Positions 3,761-9,328 of a DNA stretch of 9,328 nucleotides are shown here, piece after piece. Every line of letters starts with the position of its first letter. The stretch's first letter is position 1. The stretch is taken from assembly GCA_021442745.1 (NCBI GenBank), contig JABUSI010000133.1, forward strand, positions 1 to 9,328, given 5' to 3'. The position numbers were made by a program, and so were the translations under genes. The notes under the pieces are model-generated. The model was given only the letters and a program-made list of their open reading frames with translations. It was not told the DNA's origin and did not search any database. Source of the DNA: Erysipelotrichaceae bacterium (GTDB lineage Bacteria; Bacillota_I; Bacilli_A; Erysipelotrichales; Erysipelotrichaceae).

Positions 3761-6700
3761 ATGGCAGAAAAAACGTATAGAGTCGTAGAAGAAGGTAAAA
3801 AAGCGAAGCGCCGCGACTATTCCAAGGTCAGCGGAAACCTGCCACTACCGAACCTTGTAGAAATCCAGACGGATTCCTATGACTGGTTCATTAAGGAAGG
3901 TGTCAGGGAAGTTTTTGAAGAGATTTACCCGATCACAAACTATGCTGGTAACATCAGCTTGGAGTTTGTAAATTATGAATTTGGAACGCCAAAATATGAC
4001 ATCGATGAATGCAAGGTTCGTGAAGCGAATTATGCAGCTCCTCTGAAAACCCAGATGAGATTGCAGATCATGAACAGCGATACCGGTGAAATTGGGTATA
4101 AGAATGAAGAAGTGTTCCTGGGTGAATTCCCGATGATGACCCCGACCGGAACGTTTATTATCAATGGTGCGGAACGTGTTATCGTATCGCAGATTGTTCG
4201 TTCTCCGGGTGCTTATTATAAACTGGAACAGGATGAAAAGAACCGTGATCTGTTCTATACAGAACTGATCCCAAGCCGTGGTACATGGCTTGAATTTATG
4301 ACAGATTCGAAAAAAGCGGCCTTAGGACGCGTTTTAAACGTTTCTGTTGACAGAAAGAGAAAGATTTTATCAAGTATTCTGTTCAAGGCCATCGGTATGT
4401 CCATGGACTTGAAAGACGGGGAAATTCCGTACGAAACCAATAAGATGAAGACGTTCTTACGGGCTATGGGTCGTCCTGTTTATGAAGTGGAACTGGATGA
4501 TGCGGAACGTAATTTCCTGAATCAATATTTATTACTGTATACTTCCGTATTCGGTAATTATGAAGAAATCAGCAATACGCTGGTTGCCGATAAGATTGAT
4601 ACGACGGCGGAAGCGTTGCTGGAATTGTACGAAAACCAGCGTTCGGATGAAATTCCGACGTTGGATGGTGCCATCACTTTGATGAACAACAAGTTCTTTG
4701 ATGCCAGAAGATATGACCTGACAAAGGCCGGACGTTACAAATTAGGCAAGAAATTGTCTGCGTATGCCCGTGCGGAAGGTTATGTTCTGGGTCAGGATAT
4801 TCTGGATGGTAAGGGTAACCTTGTGTATGCTGCCGGAACCAAAGTCCGTAAGGAAGAAGCTAAGGTATTGAAGGAAGCATTGGCTCAGGGTAACCATATG
4901 GACGTATTGCCGTTTGCGCATAAGTTCTCTCATCCTGACGTAGTCAGTATGTCATGTGAAAACACAGTAGGTCTGACAGGACGTATTCTGGCAGAAAACA
5001 TCTCTGTTGAAGACCGTGATTTCGCTATGGGTACGGTTCTGACAGCAGAAGATACCGCATATCTGAACGGCAAGGTGGAATCCGTTGCCGTTTACGGTGG
5101 TATTATGGCAAAACCGGTGGTATTGACACCGGAAAACTGCGATGCCGTAATGTCGTATGGCGAACGCTTGTTCAAGTTAGGTCGTCTGACATTGGAAGAC
5201 GGTTCCGATTTGACAAAGGAAGACGGTTCGTTCTTTGTATCCCGTTACATTCCGGATGGGGACGTTTACGATCTGGTTGCTTCCGAAAGCAAGGAAATCT
5301 TTGACCGTGTGAATGCCGGCGGACAACTGACCGTCTGGCTGGTAGGTTCTGCCGTTCAGAGAATCAAAATTACCAACGAAGAAGGCAATACCGTTGACGC
5401 TATCTGTATTGACCCGATTACGATGAAGAAGACCATCATTATTTCCGATATGTACGCACAGTATTCTTATTTATTGAATATGACGGACGGTATCGGAGAA
5501 GTGGATGATATCGACCAGTTGGGTAACCGTAGAATCCGTACCGTCGGTGAATTGATCCAGAACCAGTTCCGGATCGGTTTAAGCCGTATGGAACGTGTGG
5601 TTAAGGAAAGAATGTCCATTTCCGATTCGAGCACTTTGTCTCCGAAGGGATTGACCAACATTCGTCCTCTGACAGCCGCTATCAAGGAATTCTTCGCAAG
5701 TTCCCAGTTGTCACAGTTCATGGACCAGCAGAACCCTCTGGCTGAACTGACCAACAAGAGACGTATCTCTGCCTTAGGTCCGGGCGGATTGACGAGAGAA
5801 CGTGCCGGATTCGAAGTTCGTGACGTACACAGTACGCACTACGGAAGAATCTGTCCTATCGAAACTCCTGAAGGACCGAACATCGGTTTGATTAACAACC
5901 TGACAACGTATGCAAGAGTCAACGAATACGGATTCATTCAGACACCATATCGTCTGTTGGGCCCGGATTATACCGTTACCGAAGACGTAGTCTACCTGAG
6001 TGCCGATGAAGAAATGAAGTATGTAATTGCGCAGGCGAACGAAGTTATCGACGGTAAGCTGGTACACGATGAAGTTGTCTGCCGTTATAAGACGGAAACG
6101 ATTATGGCGAAGCGTGAAGAAGTCGAATTGGTCGACGTATCTCCGAAGCAGATCGTATCTGTCGCAACCGCTTGTATTCCTTTCCTGGAAAATGACGATG
6201 CTTCCCGTGCCTTGATGGGTGCGAACATGCAGCGTCAGGCAGTACCTCTGCTGCGTCCGAACAGTCCGTATGTAGGAACCGGTATGGAACATCGTATCGC
6301 AACCGACTCCGGATCCGGTCTGGTAGCACAGCAGAACGGTGTGGTAACTTATGTGGATGCCGAACGCATTGTTGTTTCCGCAGAAGACGGAGAACATACA
6401 TACAAGTTACAGAAATTCCGTCGTTCCAACGCCGGTACCTGTATCAACCAGCGTCCGATTGTCACAGTTGGCGAAATGGTAGAACGCGGGGATATGCTGG
6501 CTGACGGTCCTTCCATGGATAAGGGTGAACTGGCATTGGGTCAGAACGTAACCATCGCCTTCATGACATGGAACGGTTATAACTATGAAGATGCGATCAT
6601 TCTGTCCGAACGTCTGGTTAAGGAAGACTACTATACGTCTATCCATATCGAATGTTACGACATTGAATGCCGTGATACAAAGTTAGGTCCTGAAGAAATT

Positions 6701-7867
6701 ACCCGTGATATTCCGAACGTATCCGAAGCGGCTGTCCGTAATCTGGATGCCCGCGGTATCGTTATGGTCGGTGCGGAAGTAAAAGAAGGAGATATCTTAG
6801 TCGGTAAGGTTACTCCGAAGGGACAAAGTGAAATTTCTCCGGAAGAAAAACTGTTGCTGGCAATCTTTGGCGAAAAGTCCAGGGAAGTACGCGACAATTC
6901 CTTAAAGGTAGAACATGGTGCTGCCGGTATCGTACAGTCCGTACGTGTTTTCAAGCGCAGCGAAGGTCATGAACTGCCTCCTGGAGTCAATGAAGTCGTT
7001 AAAGTATATATCGTTCAGAAACGTAAGATTTCCGAAGGTGACAAGATGGCCGGTCGTCACGGTAACAAGGGTGTCGTATCCAAGATTTTACCGGTAGAAG
7101 ATATGCCGTATTTACCTGACGGAACTCCTGTTGATATCATGTTGAACCCGTTCGGTGTACCATCCCGTATGAACATCGGACAAGTATTGGAAATCCATCT
7201 GGGTCTGGCTGCGAAGAAGCTGGGTGTTAAGTTTGCGACTTCCGTATTCGACGGTATCAACAACGAAGAATTACAACAGATTCTCGATGAAGCAGGCAGT
7301 ACCAAAGACGGTAAGACCGTACTGTATGACGGACGTACCGGAGAACCGTTTGACCAGCGTATTGCCGTCGGTGTCATGTACATGATCAAACTGGCTCACA
7401 TGGTTGATGATAAGCTGCATGCACGTTCTACGGGTCCTTACTCACTGGTTACACAACAACCTCTGGGTGGTAAGGCACAACGAGGCGGACAACGTTTCGG
7501 GGAAATGGAAGTATGGGCATTGGAAGCATACGGTGCTTCTCATACCTTACAGGAAATTCTGACGTACAAGTCCGATGACGTAATGGGTCGTACCAAGACG
7601 TATGAAGCAATCATCAAGGGTAAGGATATTCCGGAACCGGGTATTCCTGAATCCTTCCGCGTATTGAAGCACGAACTTCAGGCTTTGGCCATCGATGTCA
7701 AGATGCTGGACGAAAACGGACAGGAAGTGGATATCGAAAAGACCGTAGACGAGGAAGCAACGGCTACCTTGCCGAAGGAAGATATGGTCATCGATCAGGA
7801 TGACAGTGACATTAACGTGGTATTCGAAAGCGAAATCGCCGAAGCGGTTGTCGGTTTCGATGATTAA
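3761..7867 (+). CDS. rpoB: DNA-directed RNA polymerase subunit beta
   Basis: The 1368-residue product is the catalytic beta subunit of RNA polymerase. Landmarks from the chosen start: protrusion and lobe 1 (RRDYSKVSGNLPLPNLVEIQ near 17-36; GTFIINGAERVIVSQIVRSPG 130-150), the rifampicin pocket (FFASSQLSQFMDQQNP, 644-659, then NKRRISALGPGG from 665), IETPEGPNIGL, the active-centre GYNYEDA (939-945) and GDKMAGRHGNKG (1093-1104), and the C-terminal clamp segment with HARSTGPYSLVTQQPLGGKAQ. It is about 175 residues longer than B. subtilis RpoB (1193, recalled). The excess lies in lobe 2: about 40 residues around 214-283 and about 130 within 333-580. The second holds two similar units, near 343-370 and 408-435. 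The E. coli H526 equivalent is Asn665 (AAC, 5753-5755) and the G507 equivalent is Ala646. The C-terminus is an acidic tail. In-frame ATGs at 3707 and 3752 are judged not used. Confidence 0.98.
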   Translation: MAEKTYRVVEEGKKAKRRDYSKVSGNLPLPNLVEIQTDSYDWFIKEGVREVFEEIYPITNYAGNISLEFVNYEFGTPKYDIDECKVREANYAAPLKTQMRLQIMNSDTGEIGYKNEEVFLGEFPMMTPTGTFIINGAERVIVSQIVRSPGAYYKLEQDEKNRDLFYTELIPSRGTWLEFMTDSKKAALGRVLNVSVDRKRKILSSILFKAIGMSMDLKDGEIPYETNKMKTFLRAMGRPVYEVELDDAERNFLNQYLLLYTSVFGNYEEISNTLVADKIDTTAEALLELYENQRSDEIPTLDGAITLMNNKFFDARRYDLTKAGRYKLGKKLSAYARAEGYVLGQDILDGKGNLVYAAGTKVRKEEAKVLKEALAQGNHMDVLPFAHKFSHPDVVSMSCENTVGLTGRILAENISVEDRDFAMGTVLTAEDTAYLNGKVESVAVYGGIMAKPVVLTPENCDAVMSYGERLFKLGRLTLEDGSDLTKEDGSFFVSRYIPDGDVYDLVASESKEIFDRVNAGGQLTVWLVGSAVQRIKITNEEGNTVDAICIDPITMKKTIIISDMYAQYSYLLNMTDGIGEVDDIDQLGNRRIRTVGELIQNQFRIGLSRMERVVKERMSISDSSTLSPKGLTNIRPLTAAIKEFFASSQLSQFMDQQNPLAELTNKRRISALGPGGLTRERAGFEVRDVHSTHYGRICPIETPEGPNIGLINNLTTYARVNEYGFIQTPYRLLGPDYTVTEDVVYLSADEEMKYVIAQANEVIDGKLVHDEVVCRYKTETIMAKREEVELVDVSPKQIVSVATACIPFLENDDASRALMGANMQRQAVPLLRPNSPYVGTGMEHRIATDSGSGLVAQQNGVVTYVDAERIVVSAEDGEHTYKLQKFRRSNAGTCINQRPIVTVGEMVERGDMLADGPSMDKGELALGQNVTIAFMTWNGYNYEDAIILSERLVKEDYYTSIHIECYDIECRDTKLGPEEITRDIPNVSEAAVRNLDARGIVMVGAEVKEGDILVGKVTPKGQSEISPEEKLLLAIFGEKSREVRDNSLKVEHGAAGIVQSVRVFKRSEGHELPPGVNEVVKVYIVQKRKISEGDKMAGRHGNKGVVSKILPVEDMPYLPDGTPVDIMLNPFGVPSRMNIGQVLEIHLGLAAKKLGVKFATSVFDGINNEELQQILDEAGSTKDGKTVLYDGRTGEPFDQRIAVGVMYMIKLAHMVDDKLHARSTGPYSLVTQQPLGGKAQRGGQRFGEMEVWALEAYGASHTLQEILTYKSDDVMGRTKTYEAIIKGKDIPEPGIPESFRVLKHELQALAIDVKMLDENGQEVDIEKTVDEEATATLPKEDMVIDQDDSDINVVFESEIAEAVVGFDD

Positions 7868-7886
7868 AAAAAGGAGGTAAGCTAAA

Positions 7887-9328
7887 ATGAGTAATCAAAA
7901 ATTCTCTGCAATTCAAGTTGGATTAGCATCTCCTGACAGAATCCGTGAATGGTCTCACGGGGAAGTCAAAAAGCCGGAAACCATTAACTATCGTTCCCAG
8001 AAACCGGAACGTGACGGCTTGTTCTGCGAACGTATTTTCGGGCCTAGCAAGGACTGGGAATGCTATTGCGGAAAATATAAGAAAGTCCGCTACAAAGGTG
8101 TTGTCTGTGACCGTTGTGGCGTAGAAATCACAAAGAGCAGCGTTCGTAGAGAACGTATGGGGCACATTGAACTGGCTGCTCCGGTTGCTCATATCTGGTA
8201 TCTTCGCGGTACTCCTAGCCGGATGGCGCTGCTTTTGAACGTTGCGCCGAAGGAACTGGAAGAAGTCGTATACTTTGCCAAGTATATCGTTACCGATCCG
8301 CGGGATTCCAAACTGGAATACAAACAAGTATTGTCTGAACGCGAACATCGCGAAAACACAGCGATCTACGGACCTGGCGGATACGTTGCCAAGACCGGTG
8401 CGGAAGCTGTGAAGACGTTACTGGAACAGGTTGACCTGGATAAAGAATTAGCCGGCGTCAAGGAAGAACTGGAAAATGCTGTCGGTGACAAGCGTAAGAA
8501 GTTAATCAAGCGTCTGGAAACCATCGAAGCATTCGTGGAATCCGACAACAAGCCGGAATGGATGGTATTGACCGTACTACCGGTTATCCCGCCGGATCTG
8601 CGCCCGATGCTGCAACTGGACGGCGGACGGTTTGCGACCAGTGACCTGAACGATTTGTATCGTCGTGTGATTACCCGTAACAATCGTCTGAAGAGACTAT
8701 TGGAAATGGGTACACCTTCCATTATCGTATCCAACGAAAAGCGTATGCTGCAGGAAGCCGTCGATGCCCTGATTGATAACGGTCGTCGTTCCAAACCGAT
8801 TACCGGTGCCGGCGGAAGAGCATTGAAATCTCTTTCCCACAGTCTGAAGGGTAAACAGGGACGGTTCCGTCAGAACCTGTTAGGTAAGCGTGTTGACTTC
8901 TCCGGACGTTCCGTAATTGCGGTCGGACCGGATCTGATGATGTATCAGTGCGGTTTACCGAGAGAAATGGCATTGCAACTGTTCAAGCCTTTCGTAATCA
9001 ATGAAATCGTACACAGACAGATTGCCGCAAATCCGAAGACAGCAGAAAAGTTAATTGAACGTTTCGATCCGCGTGTCTGGGATATTGTGGAAGAAGTGAT
9101 TAAGGATCGTCCGGTTCTTTTGAACCGTGCACCGACCCTGCACCGTCTGGGTATTCAGGCATTTATGCCGAAACTGGTAGAAGGACGGGCTATCCGTTTG
9201 CATCCGTTGGTATGTACGGCATTCAACGCCGACTTCGACGGTGACCAAATGGCCGTTCACGTACCATTGAGTGAAGAAGCCTGCTGCGAAGCCAAGGTTC
9301 TGATGCTGGGTTCCAACAACATCTTAGG
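7887..9328 (+). CDS. rpoC: DNA-directed RNA polymerase subunit beta', N-terminal part (cut by window end)
   Basis: The frame is open from ATG 7887 to the window edge: 480 full codons plus two bases of about 1200. The start has a perfect AAGGAGGT at 7871-7878, 8 nt upstream, and lies 19 nt after the rpoB stop, so the two are co-transcribed. Visible are the N-terminal zinc ribbon ligands Cys59, Cys61, Cys74 and Cys77 (CYCGKYKK ... CDRCGVE), the clamp (RRERMGHIELAAPVAHIWY), an acidic-basic helical stretch around 180-215 (clamp helices follow), NEKRMLQEAVDALIDNGRR, the switch and lid region GKQGRFRQNLLGKRVDFSGRSV, the RAPTLHRLGIQAF segment and the catalytic Mg-binding loop NADFDGDQM (447-455) with Asp449, 451 and 453. 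All key residues are present and nothing in this part looks unusual. Confidence 0.98.
   Translation, partial: MSNQKFSAIQVGLASPDRIREWSHGEVKKPETINYRSQKPERDGLFCERIFGPSKDWECYCGKYKKVRYKGVVCDRCGVEITKSSVRRERMGHIELAAPVAHIWYLRGTPSRMALLLNVAPKELEEVVYFAKYIVTDPRDSKLEYKQVLSEREHRENTAIYGPGGYVAKTGAEAVKTLLEQVDLDKELAGVKEELENAVGDKRKKLIKRLETIEAFVESDNKPEWMVLTVLPVIPPDLRPMLQLDGGRFATSDLNDLYRRVITRNNRLKRLLEMGTPSIIVSNEKRMLQEAVDALIDNGRRSKPITGAGGRALKSLSHSLKGKQGRFRQNLLGKRVDFSGRSVIAVGPDLMMYQCGLPREMALQLFKPFVINEIVHRQIAANPKTAEKLIERFDPRVWDIVEEVIKDRPVLLNRAPTLHRLGIQAFMPKLVEGRAIRLHPLVCTAFNADFDGDQMAVHVPLSEEACCEAKVLMLGSNNIL

Noticed and set aside
5774..6397. 207-residue open frame on the - strand inside rpoB
   Set aside because: Lies wholly antisense to the conserved RpoB core; length is a by-product of the codon usage of rpoB, and its translation has no recognisable domain.
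7923..8794. Two open frames of about 140 residues on the - strand (7923-8348, 8366-8794)
   Set aside because: They are antisense shadows of rpoC, whose + strand frame is open and fully conserved from 7887.

Overview
This is a conserved housekeeping region of a low-to-moderate GC Firmicutes chromosome: the ribosomal stalk genes (L11, L1, L10, L7/L12) followed by the RNA polymerase beta and beta' genes, all on the + strand. Several features point to the Erysipelotrichia/Mollicutes branch rather than typical Bacilli or Clostridia. L11 lacks the usual PxPPV motif and instead reads AKPGPALAS, as I recall for mycoplasma L11. RpoB is about 175 residues longer than that of Bacillus subtilis. The rifampicin pocket carries Asn where most bacteria have His (E. 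coli 526), as reported for Spiroplasma. I infer an Erysipelotrichaceae-like gut or oral Firmicute; the genus cannot be read from the window.

Layout. 1-630: 3' part of a Cof-type HAD phosphatase gene. 631-791: a strong sigma-A-type promoter (TTGACA-17-TAATAT), a 5'-end hairpin, a probable L1-binding leader hairpin, and a small hairpin over the rplK ribosome binding site. 792-1908: rplK and rplA. 1909-2093: an L10 leader (autoregulatory attenuator) whose two alternative folds can be traced in full. 2094-2984: rplJ and rplL, ended by a strong intrinsic terminator at 3010-3040. 3057-3650: a class I SAM methyltransferase, the YbxB/RsmC-like gene that sits between rplL and rpoB in B. subtilis. 3651-3760: a probable extended -10 promoter and the rpoB leader. 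3761-7867: rpoB. 7887-9328: the first 480 codons of rpoC, cut by the window edge.

How it works together. L11, L10 and L7/L12 build the GTPase-associated stalk of the 50S subunit and L1 forms the opposite stalk. Each pair appears to be held in balance by its own RNA feedback: L1 at the rplKA leader, and L10(L12) at the rplJL leader by transcription termination. The terminator after rplL and the promoter after ybxB largely uncouple RNA polymerase synthesis from stalk protein synthesis.

I see no mobile element, CRISPR array, tRNA, rRNA or unknown gene system. The points of interest are lineage-specific changes inside universal proteins and the layered control of the operon; nothing here looks like a wholly undescribed system.
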